DNA of 64,000 bases, from assembly GCF_000021645.1 (NCBI RefSeq), contig NC_011661.1, positions 94,723-158,722 of the forward strand, given 5' to 3'. The notes under the pieces are model-generated. The model was not told the DNA's origin and searched no databases. It worked only from the letters and a program-made list of their open reading frames with translations. Positions 52,859 to 63,964 of this stretch are shown piece by piece. The translations under genes were made by a program, and so were the position numbers. Every line of letters starts with the position of its first letter. Positions within the stretch are counted from its first letter, which is position 1. The DNA is from Dictyoglomus turgidum DSM 6724. GTDB taxonomy: Bacteria > Dictyoglomota > Dictyoglomia > Dictyoglomales > Dictyoglomaceae.

Positions 52859-53846
52859 GAATTTCAGCCTCCTTACTGTGTAAAAAACAAGCTACTTTAT
52901 GTCCATTTTTCACATCTACAAGAGCAGGAACCTCTTTCTTACATATCTCCATAGCCATGTTGCATCTTGGATGAAATCTACAACCCTTAGGAGGGTTCAA
53001 TAAAGAAGGGGGAGCTCCAGGAACACTTTTTCTTAAACTCTTATCTCCAATTTTAGGGAGAGATTCAATAAGATATTTAGTATAAGGATGAAGGGGATTC
53101 TTAAAAATGTCCCGTGCTGATCCTATCTCTAAAATTTTTCCCGCATACATAATAACGATTCGATCAGCAATATTAGCATGAACCCCCATATCATGAGTAA
53201 CTATCACAATACTGTTTTTAAATTCAGATTGAATCTTCTTTAAAAGCTGAATAACCCCTCTTTGAACTACCACGTCAAGAGCTGTAGTTGCCTCATCAGC
53301 AATAATTACTTTCGGTTTCAAAATAGTACTTAAAGCAATTGTAACCCTTTGTCTCATGCCTCCTGAAAGTTGGTGAGGATATGAATTTAAAACTTCCGAA
53401 GGGAGCCCTAAGGCCTTTAAATGTTCTTCAGAAATTTTCCTTATCTCCCCTTTATCCTCAATTTTAAGATGTACTTTTAATAAATCCTCAAAGGTTTTTA
53501 TAATCTTTCGGGTTGGATTAAGCACACTCATGGATCCTTGAGGTACATAAGAGAACACTTTCCACTTTAAGCTAGTTATTTCATCTTTTTTAGAAATTAT
53601 ATCTATCTCTTCTCCATTAAACTTGTATAAGATTTTGCCATCAAGAACTGTAAGAGGTGGTTTTATAAGACCAATCATAGTCTTAAGGAGAGTACTTTTA
53701 CCACAACCCGATTCTCCAGCAATACCAAGAATCTCGTTCTCTAAAACCTCAAGATTTACATTATCCACTGCCCTTACCCTTCTTTCAACTCCATACAAAG
53801 AAGTTACATAATAAGCCCTTAGATTCTCTATCCTTAAAACCTCCAT
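52851..53846 (-). CDS. Oligopeptide/oligosaccharide ABC transporter ATPase (OppD-like)
   Basis: This 331-aa ATPase has GESGCGKSTLLKTMIG (Walker A), SYVPQGSMSVLNP (Q-loop), LSGGMRQRVTIALS (signature), VIIADEATTALDVVVQ (Walker B) and THDMGVHANIADR. It has a C-terminal extension with PPKGCRFHPRCNMAMEICKK, the Cys motif of the family. It forms a heterodimer with the OppF-like protein. It starts directly before the stop of the permease gene. Confidence 0.93.
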   Translation of the reverse strand: MEVLRIENLRAYYVTSLYGVERRVRAVDNVNLEVLENEILGIAGESGCGKSTLLKTMIGLIKPPLTVLDGKILYKFNGEEIDIISKKDEITSLKWKVFSYVPQGSMSVLNPTRKIIKTFEDLLKVHLKIEDKGEIRKISEEHLKALGLPSEVLNSYPHQLSGGMRQRVTIALSTILKPKVIIADEATTALDVVVQRGVIQLLKKIQSEFKNSIVIVTHDMGVHANIADRIVIMYAGKILEIGSARDIFKNPLHPYTKYLIESLPKIGDKSLRKSVPGAPPSLLNPPKGCRFHPRCNMAMEICKKEVPALVDVKNGHKVACFLHSKEAEIHE

Positions 53847-54725
53847 TTAAGCTTCTAAGCCTCCTTCTTTCATCCTCATTCTTTGAAGCCTAGTTCTTGG
53901 ATCTAAGTAATTACTTATACTCACTGAAAGAAGGTATAAAGCTATAAAGAGTAGAATAGCTATAAGAACAGGAGTAAAAATCCACCACCATATACCCCTC
54001 AAAAGGGCTTGATATTGAAGAGCCCAATATATAGTGGTTCCTATGGTGGGAGTTTCTAAACTGGAAAGTCCATATATGGCAAGGGTAGTTTCCATTCCTA
54101 TAGCCCATAAAATTGTATTTATAAAGTTAGCCATTACCCATGGTATAACAAAAGGCAAATGTTCAGTAAGTACAATCTTTAAGGTATCCATACCAGAAAA
54201 ATTAGCAGTATAGGTAAATTCTCTCTCCCTAAGACCTAAGACTATGGACCTCACTTGCCTTCCTCCCCAGGGCCAAGAGAACAAAGATAAAATCACGGCA
54301 ATTAAAACTATACTTATATGCTGCTTGATTATAGAAGAGATGAGAATTAGTATAGGCAAGCTTGGAATTACAATAAAACTATCATTAATAGACATTAAAA
54401 TTCTATCTGTTCTTCCCCCTAAATATCCAGCAACAAGTCCAACCAAAGTACCAACAAATATGGAAATAACAGCAGTAAGAGAACCTAAGAAAAGAGAGTT
54501 TTTAATAGCATGGGTCAAATTCCAAAATATATCCTGTCCCATAGAATTTGTACCTAATATATACTTAAAAGAAGGAGGAAGATTCTTGGGAGCCACATTC
54601 CAAAGTTTTGGATCATAGGGAGACAAAAAAGAAATTAAAGCTAAGAAAATTAATATCATCAGAACAGTAAATCCAAAGGCAAATTTTTTATCACTTTTAT
54701 AAAGATCTTTTATAACTAAGAACAT
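53847..54725 (-). CDS. ABC transporter permease (OppC/DppC-like)
   Basis: This 292-aa permease has an N-terminal membrane helix and YILGTNSMGQDIFWNL, the OppC N-terminal motif. Five further helices follow, with the EAA loop REREFTYTANFSGMDTLKIVLTEHLP. The ATG at 54725 is chosen because GAGGAGGT lies just upstream; the frame continues to 54764 without support. It forms the channel with the OppB-like gene upstream. Confidence 0.92.
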   Translation of the reverse strand: MFLVIKDLYKSDKKFAFGFTVLMILIFLALISFLSPYDPKLWNVAPKNLPPSFKYILGTNSMGQDIFWNLTHAIKNSLFLGSLTAVISIFVGTLVGLVAGYLGGRTDRILMSINDSFIVIPSLPILILISSIIKQHISIVLIAVILSLFSWPWGGRQVRSIVLGLREREFTYTANFSGMDTLKIVLTEHLPFVIPWVMANFINTILWAIGMETTLAIYGLSSLETPTIGTTIYWALQYQALLRGIWWWIFTPVLIAILLFIALYLLSVSISNYLDPRTRLQRMRMKEGGLEA

Positions 54726-54738
54726 TACTTTTACCTCC

Positions 54739-55749
54739 TCATCTATACCTGACCCGAGGATCAAATAAAGGATATAATAAATCTATCAATAAAGCTGCTG
54801 TAGCAATTCCTACAATAGAAAACACTGCAATTCCCATAATTAAGTTATAATCTCCATTATTGATAGCCATATATAACATTTGACCAAGCCCCGGATAAGA
54901 AAAAACAGTCTCCGTTATCAGTGAGCCACTAAATATACCTCCAATCTGAAGAGCAAGATTAGTTATTTGAGGTAAAAGGGCATTTCTCATTACATACTGA
55001 AAAAGTATTCTTCGGGATGGAATCCCCATAATCTGAGCATAAACCACATAATCGTCGGAAACAATAGTAGAAGTCAAAGACCTCATACTTAAAAACCACC
55101 AACCGATACCTATAAGAATAAGAGAAAGAGCTGGTAAAAAGGCATGTTTCAGTACATTTAATATAAATTCCAAAGAAAAAGAAGGAGTCAAACCAACACT
55201 ATATCCACCTGTCATAGGAAACAGTGGAAATACATAGGCAAAAAGAATAAGAAGTACTAAAGCCATAATATAATATGGAATTGGATATATTGTCATGGCT
55301 AAAAGCCCAAGAATCTTTGCCCAATTTCTATCACCATAATATCCCGCAAGCCCACCAAGGATGTTTCCTATAATCCAAGAAAGCAAAGCTACAGTAATAA
55401 GAAGGCCTGCAGTCCATGGCAAAGAATTCATAATAATTGATATTACAGGAGTTGGAAAGATAGAAAGGGAAGGTCCAAAATCTCCTTTAAAAAGTCTCCC
55501 CCAAAATTTTAAATACTGTTCTAAGACATTACCTTTTAATCCATAAAGTTCCATCATCGTTTCTTTAAGTTTCTCTATAGCTGAAGGGTCAAGATATTGA
55601 GCTCCATAAGCAGTCATTCTATTTAAGACTGTTACTACAGGATCAAGGGGCGTCAATCTTGGAACTAGGAATACTACAGTAATTCCAATGAAAATAACAA
55701 TAAAGTATTGAATCAACCTCGGTATAATATATCTTTTTAAAAAATTCAT
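54739..55749 (-). CDS. ABC transporter permease (OppB/DppB-like)
   Basis: This 336-aa permease has six helices: YIIPRLIQYFIVIFIGI at the start (the OppB N-terminal pattern), the EAA-loop region SDDYVVYAQIMGIPSRRILFQYVMRNALLPQITNLALQIG, and FSYPGLGQMLYMAINNGDY near the end. It forms a dimer with the OppC-like protein. It follows the binding-protein gene after a strong hairpin, which may lower its expression relative to that gene. Confidence 0.93.
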   Translation of the reverse strand: MNFLKRYIIPRLIQYFIVIFIGITVVFLVPRLTPLDPVVTVLNRMTAYGAQYLDPSAIEKLKETMMELYGLKGNVLEQYLKFWGRLFKGDFGPSLSIFPTPVISIIMNSLPWTAGLLITVALLSWIIGNILGGLAGYYGDRNWAKILGLLAMTIYPIPYYIMALVLLILFAYVFPLFPMTGGYSVGLTPSFSLEFILNVLKHAFLPALSLILIGIGWWFLSMRSLTSTIVSDDYVVYAQIMGIPSRRILFQYVMRNALLPQITNLALQIGGIFSGSLITETVFSYPGLGQMLYMAINNGDYNLIMGIAVFSIVGIATAALLIDLLYPLFDPRVRYR

Positions 55750-55780
55750 CTACTAATAATTCCCTCCTTTTCAAAACTAA

Positions 55781-55805
55781 GGGGGCATCCATAATGGATG
55801 CCCCC
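55781..55805 (-). terminator. Hairpin between the binding-protein and permease genes
   Basis: GGGGGCATCCA (55781-55791) pairs with TGGATGCCCCC (55795-55805) through an 11-bp stem and a 3-base loop. It lies 17 bases after the binding-protein stop. On the minus strand TTAGTTTTG follows, so termination would be partial. This is a common way to keep permease levels below binding-protein levels. Confidence 0.75.
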
Positions 55806-55821
55806 TAAAAACTTTCAGAAA

Positions 55822-57684
55822 TTATCTTCTTCCCGTTGGCTGTAGGAATGGTAATATGAACTTAAATTGTCCCCACCACCAAACAGGTGCCATATAGGAA
55901 TTATCCGAAGTTGGGAAGTTGGTCCAATAATAATGATCTTGAGCATTAAACTTAAGGTTAATTATGAACACAGGTGCAGGCATTTCTTCAACATAAAGCT
56001 TCAATATATCCATAACTATAGATTTTGCCTTAGGAGACTCTGGTTGTAGGTTAACTAACTGATCCAATAACGCATCAAGTTTTGGATTCTTCCATCTAAT
56101 TTGATTCCCTGCGGTAGCAACCTGTCCTGTTGGTTTAAGGAATCTGGAGTGATAACCTTGTACAAAGTTATAGAAATCAGTCGCTGGTACTTCCCAATAA
56201 GATCCAACTTCAAAATCTCCAAGATTCCATTTATTCCAGAAAGGACCAGCTTCTACTGTTTCTACATTCACATCTATTCCAAACTTTCTCCATTGATCTG
56301 CTACAGCAAAAGCAAGCCTTGTAGCATGAATCTCAAAATTAGCTGGTGCAGTTATAGTAATCTTCCAAGGTGTCCCATCAGGTAGATACCACTTACCTCC
56401 AACTTTCTTAAATCCATTCTTAGTAAGGAGCTTCTCAGCTTCATCAGGAGCATACTTCCACCAACCAATTCCAAATATCTCCCTCGGATTACCCGAAAAA
56501 GTATATCCTCTCTTTTTAGCATAATCTACAATTCTATCTGGAACTGTAGGATCCCATGGTTTAAATCCATCCTCAAGAGCAAAATTCTTCAACCAATCTT
56601 CTAAAGGCAAGTAATACTCTTTCAACAAAGACTCTGTGGCACAGATCCACAAAGGATTAACCCTTGCAATACCGTCAAATCCAGAAGTTACTACATCCAC
56701 TATATCGGTAGCGAGAGTTAATGCCCATCTTACATCTTTATTATTATATGGTGCCTTTTCTAAGTTCATAGCCATAATTCTTGCTCTAACATCATCCATC
56801 CATGCCCATGGGAAGTCCTTATACCAAACCCTTGAATAGGGGTTACTCTTTCTCAAAATCTCCCAGGCTTCAGGAGTTAGATCAAAAATCAAGTCTAACT
56901 GATGCTGTGCCTGGGACATAACTTTCTTCTCGTCGGGTCCATAATAGATGAACAACACATATCTTGGTTTTGGCATTCCATAAAGCTGACCTACACTGGT
57001 CCTCTTCCAATCAGCTCTCCTTTCAAAAAGCCACCAATATCCTTGAGGATCATATTGTTTTAATAAATAGGGTCCAAGAGAAACTGGAGGATTAAACTCA
57101 AACTTCAAAGGATCTTGAACCTTTTCAAATACATGCTTAGGCATAATATAACAAGTAGCATAAACAATAGATGTAAACAAATAATGGAATGCAGGTACCG
57201 ATTCTTTTAATTCAAAAACCACTGTATAATTATCTTTCTTATATACTTTCGAGACATATCTATTAAAGGCATCACTATAGGACATTCCGGGATGTGCCAT
57301 CAAATATGTTACTGTAAACACTACATCATCAGCAGTAAAAGGTTTACCATCACTCCAGTATATACCTGATCTAAGTTTCACTGTCATCTTTTTGAAGTTG
57401 TTTTCATAAATTGGAGCTGATGAGGCAAGAGCATTTATTGTCTTTCCCGTTTGTGGATCCAAATACCACAATCCATCAAGAAGCATCTGCTGAGTTCCAT
57501 TCCCCACAGAAACTCCAGGCTTCCAAAAATTAAAATCCTTAGGATTTGCAAGTCTTCCATGTAAAGCGTCTACAATTAAGGTTTCGTGTCTTGGTAATTT
57601 GGGAAGAACCTGTGAAAATGTTACAGAAGAACCTAATAGAGAAAGCAAAAGGATAAATAACAATAAAATTGAAATCTTTTTCAT
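55822..57684 (-). CDS. Extracellular solute-binding protein, family 5 (oligosaccharide/oligopeptide)
   Basis: This 620-aa SBP_bac_5 protein has a signal peptide (KKISILLLFILLLSLLGSSVTFS), then the family blocks LRSGIYWSDGKPFTADDVVFT and NKDVRWALTLATDIVDV. The length and Trp-rich ligand region resemble those of Thermotoga beta-oligosaccharide-binding members more than classic OppA. GGGGGAGGAG precedes the ATG. It is the first gene of the importer operon and is under a LacI-type operator. Confidence 0.92.
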   Translation of the reverse strand: MKKISILLLFILLLSLLGSSVTFSQVLPKLPRHETLIVDALHGRLANPKDFNFWKPGVSVGNGTQQMLLDGLWYLDPQTGKTINALASSAPIYENNFKKMTVKLRSGIYWSDGKPFTADDVVFTVTYLMAHPGMSYSDAFNRYVSKVYKKDNYTVVFELKESVPAFHYLFTSIVYATCYIMPKHVFEKVQDPLKFEFNPPVSLGPYLLKQYDPQGYWWLFERRADWKRTSVGQLYGMPKPRYVLFIYYGPDEKKVMSQAQHQLDLIFDLTPEAWEILRKSNPYSRVWYKDFPWAWMDDVRARIMAMNLEKAPYNNKDVRWALTLATDIVDVVTSGFDGIARVNPLWICATESLLKEYYLPLEDWLKNFALEDGFKPWDPTVPDRIVDYAKKRGYTFSGNPREIFGIGWWKYAPDEAEKLLTKNGFKKVGGKWYLPDGTPWKITITAPANFEIHATRLAFAVADQWRKFGIDVNVETVEAGPFWNKWNLGDFEVGSYWEVPATDFYNFVQGYHSRFLKPTGQVATAGNQIRWKNPKLDALLDQLVNLQPESPKAKSIVMDILKLYVEEMPAPVFIINLKFNAQDHYYWTNFPTSDNSYMAPVWWWGQFKFILPFLQPTGRR

Positions 57685-57775
57685 CTAAAATCTCCTCCCC
57701 CTAAAAATTTAGAATAAAAGAAACCCAAAAACTATAAAACAAAAATCCTATCCTTTCCTATTTCACCTCCCTTTG

Positions 57776-57791
57776 TGTAAGCGCTTTTACA
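57776..57791. promoter_or_regulatory. LacI-type operator in the importer promoter
   Basis: TGTAAGCGCTTTTACA is a near-palindrome centred on CG, the usual form for LacI-family operators. It overlaps the expected transcription start, so the bound repressor would block initiation. A related sequence lies before the lacI-like gene. Confidence 0.75.
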
Positions 57792-57796
57792 TTGGA

Positions 57797-58818
<1,022 letters not shown>

Positions 58819-58851
58819 TTATTCATCACCTCTTATTAAGCTTTTAACATT

Positions 58852-58890
58852 ATTTTATCAAAGACAAAAATTTCTGTAAACGTTTTCTTA
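58852..58890 (-). promoter_or_regulatory. Promoter of the LacI-type gene with overlapping operator
   Basis: On the minus strand TTTACA (58875-58880) and TAAAAT (58852-58857) are 17 bases apart. The operator-like TGTAAACGTTTTCTTA (58875-58890) covers the -35, consistent with autoregulation. A divergent TTGACA (58908-58913) and TAGAAT (58933-58938), 19 bases apart, may serve the 58970 gene. Confidence 0.65.
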
Positions 58891-58969
58891 ATGCAAAATA
58901 GCTTCATTTGACAAGAATATTCAATAAAATGTTAGAATTTTAAAAACTTATGCTTTAGATTGGGGAAAT

Positions 58970-60184
58970 ATGAAAAGGATATTATTTATAAGTAATGGAT
59001 ATGGAGAAGACTATGTAGCAGTTAATGTAGCTAAAGAAATTCTAAATATGGAACCTTCTATAAGCATAGAAGGGCTCCCTATAGTTGGGGAGGGGAATTT
59101 ATACATAAACAGCCAAATCCCCATAATAGGTCCCCATAAATTCACCCCATCGGGAGGTTTTTTAAGTAGCATAAGAACCCTCGTTAAAGATGTAAGAGAG
59201 GGATTAATAAAACTTCATTATAAGCAATTAAAAAGCTTGAAAGAATGGTTAAAAGAGGATGGAATAATTATAGCGGTTGGAGATATTGTCCCTCTCGCTT
59301 TGGCAGTTTTTTCTAAAAAACCTTTCTTTTTTATAAGTATTCAAAAATCTGTCTACTATGTAATAAATAATAACTACGAAAACATAGAGAAAAAAGAAGC
59401 AATAAAGATAGCAAAAAAAGCCTACCTCTTGGAGTATTATTTCATGAAAAATAATAGACTTTTAAAAGTATTTCCTCGTGATAAATTGTCCTACGATATA
59501 CTAAAGTTATCCCACATAAACGCTGAATATTTAGGAAATCCCATGATGGATGGGTTAGAGCCTACAGGTAGATTAAATCTTGATAAATTTGAGAATTACC
59601 TTAAAGTCCTTCTTCTTCCAGGTTCAAGAATTCCAGAAGCCTACAATAACTTTAATATAATCCTTAATGGAATTTTTTCTCTTGTTCACTCAGATATTAA
59701 AGAAAGATTTCTCTTTCTTACCGCTTTAGCAAAAAGCATAAATATGTCAGAGGTTAGCAAAATCCTTGATGAGAAAAATTTCACTCATATAGATTCCTCC
59801 GAAGATTATATGCTATATAACTATAAAAATCATTTTCTTCTCCTTACAAATTTATTTAACGACTGCATACATCAAGCCCAAATAGGAATTTGTATGGCAG
59901 GAACTGCTACAGAACAATTTGTAGGGTTAGGAAAACCCGTCATTGTCATACCTGGAAAAGGTCCTCAGTATACTAAAAAATTTGCTTATGCCCAAAAAAG
60001 ACTTTTAGGACCTTCCCTTTTTATTGCAGAAAATCCTAAAACCCTTCCCAATGTCTTTAAAAAAATATATAAAAATGAGAAAATTCTTAAAGAGGTGCAT
60101 GAAAATGGAAAAAGAAGAATGGGAGAAAAAGGAGCTTCCCAAAAGATTGCAGAAAGTATAATTAAAACTATAAAAGGGGGATAA
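58970..60184 (+). CDS. Lipid-A-disaccharide synthase-related glycosyltransferase
   Basis: This 404-aa GT-B-fold protein begins ILFISNGYGEDYVAVNVAKEI, with a Gly-rich N-terminal loop. It has the LGNPMMDGL segment and LLLPGSRIPEAYNNF in the second domain. The C-terminal GTATEQFVGLGKPVIVIPG is the LpxB/MurG-like nucleotide-sugar region with TEQ. It resembles the LpxB-related group (TIGR03492) found in cyanobacteria and Deinococcus, not LpxB itself. The acceptor is unknown. It is followed after one base by a GH106-like gene, an unusual partner. Confidence 0.82.
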   Translation: MKRILFISNGYGEDYVAVNVAKEILNMEPSISIEGLPIVGEGNLYINSQIPIIGPHKFTPSGGFLSSIRTLVKDVREGLIKLHYKQLKSLKEWLKEDGIIIAVGDIVPLALAVFSKKPFFFISIQKSVYYVINNNYENIEKKEAIKIAKKAYLLEYYFMKNNRLLKVFPRDKLSYDILKLSHINAEYLGNPMMDGLEPTGRLNLDKFENYLKVLLLPGSRIPEAYNNFNIILNGIFSLVHSDIKERFLFLTALAKSINMSEVSKILDEKNFTHIDSSEDYMLYNYKNHFLLLTNLFNDCIHQAQIGICMAGTATEQFVGLGKPVIVIPGKGPQYTKKFAYAQKRLLGPSLFIAENPKTLPNVFKKIYKNEKILKEVHENGKRRMGEKGASQKIAESIIKTIKGG

Positions 60185-60185
60185 T

Positions 60186-63100
60186 ATGGAAGAGGTAAAA
60201 AAATGTTTCAAAAATCCTGGAAAAGAGTATCGTGCTATACCATTCTGGTCTTGGAATGATAAATTAATCTCCTCTAAGCTTATCTCTCAAGCAAAAGATT
60301 TTAAAGAAAAGGGAATTGGTGGATTCTTCATGCATTCAAGAGTGGGACTTGAAACCGAATATATGGGGGAGGAATGGTTAAAATGTGTAGAGGATGTGGT
60401 AAAAGCATCAAAGGAAATAGATATTGATCCCTGGCTATATGATGAAGATCGTTGGCCCTCAGGTTTTGCAGGAGGAAAGGTAGCAAAAATAATAGGAGAC
60501 GAAGGAAGAGCAAAAGTTTTAGCAATGAAGATTTTGAAAGGTCCACATGAGTTAAAAGGAGATGAACTCGCCATATATAAATCCCAAATAGATGGAGAAA
60601 AAATAAAATATCTCCAAAGAATAGAAAATAAAGTAGAACTTTTAGAAAAAGAAGTCTTAATTGCCTTATATAGACTTATTGCTCCTAAAACTGAGTGGTA
60701 TAATGGAGATTCCCCACCAGACAATTTAAACCCTAAAAGTGTAAATGCTTTCATAAAATCCACCCATGAGGTATATTATAAGAGATTAAAGGAAGAATTT
60801 GGAAGAACTGTAAAAGGCATATTTACTGATGAACCCAACATTTATCCTTATCTCTGGGGCGGTGAATTTGATGTTGAATACGTTTTACCATATACTGACA
60901 TATTTCCACAATTTTTTAAGGAAAGAAGAGGCTATGACTTTTTTGAAATAGCACCTTATGTATTTCTTAACGGGGAAAAATCAATAAAAGCAAGATATGA
61001 CTTTTGGAGAACCATATCAGAGCTTTTTGTAGAAAGCTATACGAAGCAAATTTCCAATTGGTGTAAAGAGCATAATATCCTTTTTACAGGACACCTCTTA
61101 GAAGAAAACATCTTTCCCCATGCTATACTCTGCTCAGGCTCCATAATGCCTCACTATGAATATTTAGATATTCCAGGAATTGATATATTAACCGAGGTAA
61201 AGTATGAATTCTTAACAGTAAAACAGGCATCAAGTGTAGCAAATCAATTAGGGAAAAACAGAGTAATATCGGAAACCTACGGGTGTACAGGTTGGGAATT
61301 TACCTTTGAAGGGCAAAAACATGTAGGAGATTGGCAATATGCCCTTGGAGTAAATTTAAGATGCCAACATCTATTTTTATATTCATTAAGAGGTTGCAGA
61401 AAAAGAGATTACCCTCCATCCTTTAACCACAATCCATCTTGGGAATACCAGAATCTTATAGAGGACTATTTTGCAAGACTCTCTTATATACTAACCTTAG
61501 GAAAACCTATAAGAGAAATACTTCTTATTCATCCTATTGAAAGTAGTTGGTGTGAATTTAATGGAAGAGATAAAAGCATTCCTCAAGAAAGAGGAGAGGA
61601 GTTCCAAAATATTATCTCAGCTCTTTTAGGAATACATTATGATTTTGATTTAGGAGATGAAACGATTATAGAAAAATATGGGAAAGTGGATAAAGAAAAA
61701 AAGGAATTTGTAATTGGAGAAGCAAGATACAAATTGGTTATTTTGCCTCAAATGCTAACCTTAAGAAAATCAACCCTTTTTCTTCTTTTAGAATTTTTAG
61801 AAAGTGGCGGGAAGGTAATTTTGTTAGAGCCACTGCCTGAATATATAGAAGGAGAAGAAAGTAAAGATTTGGAAAGATTACTAAACCACAAAAATACTGT
61901 AATCTTAAAAGGAAGAAAAGCCCTCACAGAAAATATAGAAAATATTCTACTAAGAAGGATTTCTATAAGAGATGTGGTAGGTCAGGAAGCAGAGCAGTTT
62001 TTGTATATGGAGAGAGTTTTCAATGGCAAAAAGATATTTTTCATTGTAAACAATGATAGAGAGAGAGGATATGAAATAGATCTTTATCTTCACGGGGAGG
62101 GAAGAATTGAAGAATGGGATCTTTTCACAGGAGAAATAAAAAATGTATTCTCTATGCCTACTGAAGGATACCAACACCTAAGAGTAAAATTTGCACCTGC
62201 AGATTCCAAGCTTTATGTAATGTATCCGGGAGAAATAGGAAAATTTGAAAAACCTAAAAGAATTCAAAAAGTCCTTTATATGGAACCTGTATTTGAAATA
62301 GAGAGGTTAGATCCCAATGTTCTTACCTTGGATACTTGTCAATATAAGATAGAAGAAAATTGGTCAAGAGAAGTTCCTATATGGATAGCCCAAAGAGAGA
62401 TAAGAAAGTACTTGGGCATGATAAATATTGATCACAATCATGGAATCCAAAGATGGAAATGGGTAAATACTCCTCATTCAAAGGACAACACAAAGATAGA
62501 GTTAAAATTAAAATTCCAAGTTAAGAAAGTTCCTAAAAAAGAAATACTTCTTCTTACCGAAAACTTTGATGAGATAGAAAAAATCTTTGTAAATGAAATT
62601 GAAATAGATAAAATTGATAGAGGGTGGTATTTAGATGAAAATTTCCGAAAAATACCACTTAAAAATATAAAAGAAGGAGAAAATGTTATACACATTATTC
62701 TCACATACAAAAACAGCACCGAGCTTGAAGACTTTTACTTATTAGGTGATTTTGCTGTAAATCCTAAGAGAGAAATTATTGAGGAGGATAAAAGCTTATC
62801 CTTAGGAGATTGGACACTCCAAGGATATCCACATTATGCTGGAAGAATGCTCTATAGACAAAATATAAATGTAGAAAAGCAAGAAAAAGAAGAAATATTC
62901 TTATCCATAGACGATTTTTCAGCCACATTAATAAAAGTAGTAATAAATAATAAAGAATGTGGTCTTATACCCTGGAAATCTTATAAACTCGAAATAACTG
63001 ATTTTTTAAACAATGGCGAAAACAAAATAGAATTAATTCTTTACGGTAGTTTAAGAAACATGCTTGGCCCATTACACCATAGAGCTCAAAAAATTCCCTT

Positions 63101-63206
63101 TGTAAGTGCTCAGAGCTTTAGAGTTGAAAAAGAAGAGTATACTTCCCAATATGTATTTTATCCTTATGGATTATTCTCACCAGTAAAATTGGAGGTGATG
63201 TATTAA
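60186..63206 (+). CDS. GH106-like alpha-L-rhamnosidase family protein
   Basis: This 1006-aa cytoplasmic protein, with no signal peptide, shows the GH106 N-terminal TIM-barrel pattern: IPFWSWNDKLI, GIGGFFMHSRVGLETEYMGEEW and WLYDEDRWPSGFAGGKV, then KGIFTDEPNIYPYLWGGEF with acidic residues likely in catalysis. Beta-sandwich domains with a carbohydrate-binding-like C-terminus follow (about 720-1000, LYRQNINVEKQEKEE). Substrate specificity is not provable. It is translated directly after the glycosyltransferase and overlaps the convergent gene by 4 bases. Confidence 0.8.
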   Translation: MEEVKKCFKNPGKEYRAIPFWSWNDKLISSKLISQAKDFKEKGIGGFFMHSRVGLETEYMGEEWLKCVEDVVKASKEIDIDPWLYDEDRWPSGFAGGKVAKIIGDEGRAKVLAMKILKGPHELKGDELAIYKSQIDGEKIKYLQRIENKVELLEKEVLIALYRLIAPKTEWYNGDSPPDNLNPKSVNAFIKSTHEVYYKRLKEEFGRTVKGIFTDEPNIYPYLWGGEFDVEYVLPYTDIFPQFFKERRGYDFFEIAPYVFLNGEKSIKARYDFWRTISELFVESYTKQISNWCKEHNILFTGHLLEENIFPHAILCSGSIMPHYEYLDIPGIDILTEVKYEFLTVKQASSVANQLGKNRVISETYGCTGWEFTFEGQKHVGDWQYALGVNLRCQHLFLYSLRGCRKRDYPPSFNHNPSWEYQNLIEDYFARLSYILTLGKPIREILLIHPIESSWCEFNGRDKSIPQERGEEFQNIISALLGIHYDFDLGDETIIEKYGKVDKEKKEFVIGEARYKLVILPQMLTLRKSTLFLLLEFLESGGKVILLEPLPEYIEGEESKDLERLLNHKNTVILKGRKALTENIENILLRRISIRDVVGQEAEQFLYMERVFNGKKIFFIVNNDRERGYEIDLYLHGEGRIEEWDLFTGEIKNVFSMPTEGYQHLRVKFAPADSKLYVMYPGEIGKFEKPKRIQKVLYMEPVFEIERLDPNVLTLDTCQYKIEENWSREVPIWIAQREIRKYLGMINIDHNHGIQRWKWVNTPHSKDNTKIELKLKFQVKKVPKKEILLLTENFDEIEKIFVNEIEIDKIDRGWYLDENFRKIPLKNIKEGENVIHIILTYKNSTELEDFYLLGDFAVNPKREIIEEDKSLSLGDWTLQGYPHYAGRMLYRQNINVEKQEKEEIFLSIDDFSATLIKVVINNKECGLIPWKSYKLEITDFLNNGENKIELILYGSLRNMLGPLHHRAQKIPFVSAQSFRVEKEEYTSQYVFYPYGLFSPVKLEVMY

Positions 63207-63964
63207 AACTCCTTTCTTTCGTCCCAACTTTTATAATAACCACAAAGCCAATTAAGGGTTAAATATCTCTCTATGATTATATTTGAAATATAAATGTAGT
63301 CTTCTTTTTCCAAGTGAGAAAAAGGTCTTCCTTTTATAGGAAAATCATTTTCTAAAATTTCTTTTATTGCCCCTAAGCTTAGAGCCTTCTCAGTCAAAAT
63401 TTTAATAGCTTCATCATAGGACTTCCCTTCTTCTAATTTATAATTTTCCTTCATCATTCTTCCCAATTTCCATCTAAAATACCAAAGTTCTGCAATCTCT
63501 CTTTCTTTCATAAGTTCCTTATAATTTCTTAATTTTGCCCTATTCTCAAATTCTTCTCTACTCTTCAAAACAGGAATTAAATCAATAACATCATTTAATT
63601 TAAAACCTTCCTCGTAAGGAGGTATTTTATCAATAAAAGAAAGAGCCCATAGAAGTATACCCAAATCTTCCAAATAGCTTAAAGAAAGAAAAATCTCCAT
63701 CTCTTCCCATTTCCCAATCTCTTTACCAAGGAGTAATTTTTCTCTTGTGCTTAAAATGTTTATTATATTTTCATCTTCCATCCAATCTTCAACTTCATCA
63801 AAAAAGTTTTTCTCAATTTTCAGGATCTCTTCATCTTTTGAGGAGGAATAAATAGCCTCTGCTTGTGCCCTCAAAAAGAACACAGCCACAGAGATAGCTC
63901 TATTTATTACCGTTTTCTCGTCGGGTGGATTTAATAAAATATCTTCCTCTTCCATTTTTACCAT
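63203..63964 (-). CDS. DUF4272-like protein of unknown function
   Basis: This 253-aa, acidic, mostly helical protein without signal peptide begins NPPDEKTVINRAISVAVFFLRAQAE. It contains LSTREKLLLGKEIGKWEEMEIFLSLSYLEDLGILLWAL, the pattern of DUF4272 (W..E....LLWAL). Function is unknown. A TATAAA lies six bases before the ATG at 63964, so the mRNA may be leaderless. A second ATG three codons in is an alternative start. It overlaps the convergent GH106-like gene by 4 bases. Confidence 0.75.
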   Translation of the reverse strand: MVKMEEEDILLNPPDEKTVINRAISVAVFFLRAQAEAIYSSSKDEEILKIEKNFFDEVEDWMEDENIINILSTREKLLLGKEIGKWEEMEIFLSLSYLEDLGILLWALSFIDKIPPYEEGFKLNDVIDLIPVLKSREEFENRAKLRNYKELMKEREIAELWYFRWKLGRMMKENYKLEEGKSYDEAIKILTEKALSLGAIKEILENDFPIKGRPFSHLEKEDYIYISNIIIERYLTLNWLCGYYKSWDERKEF

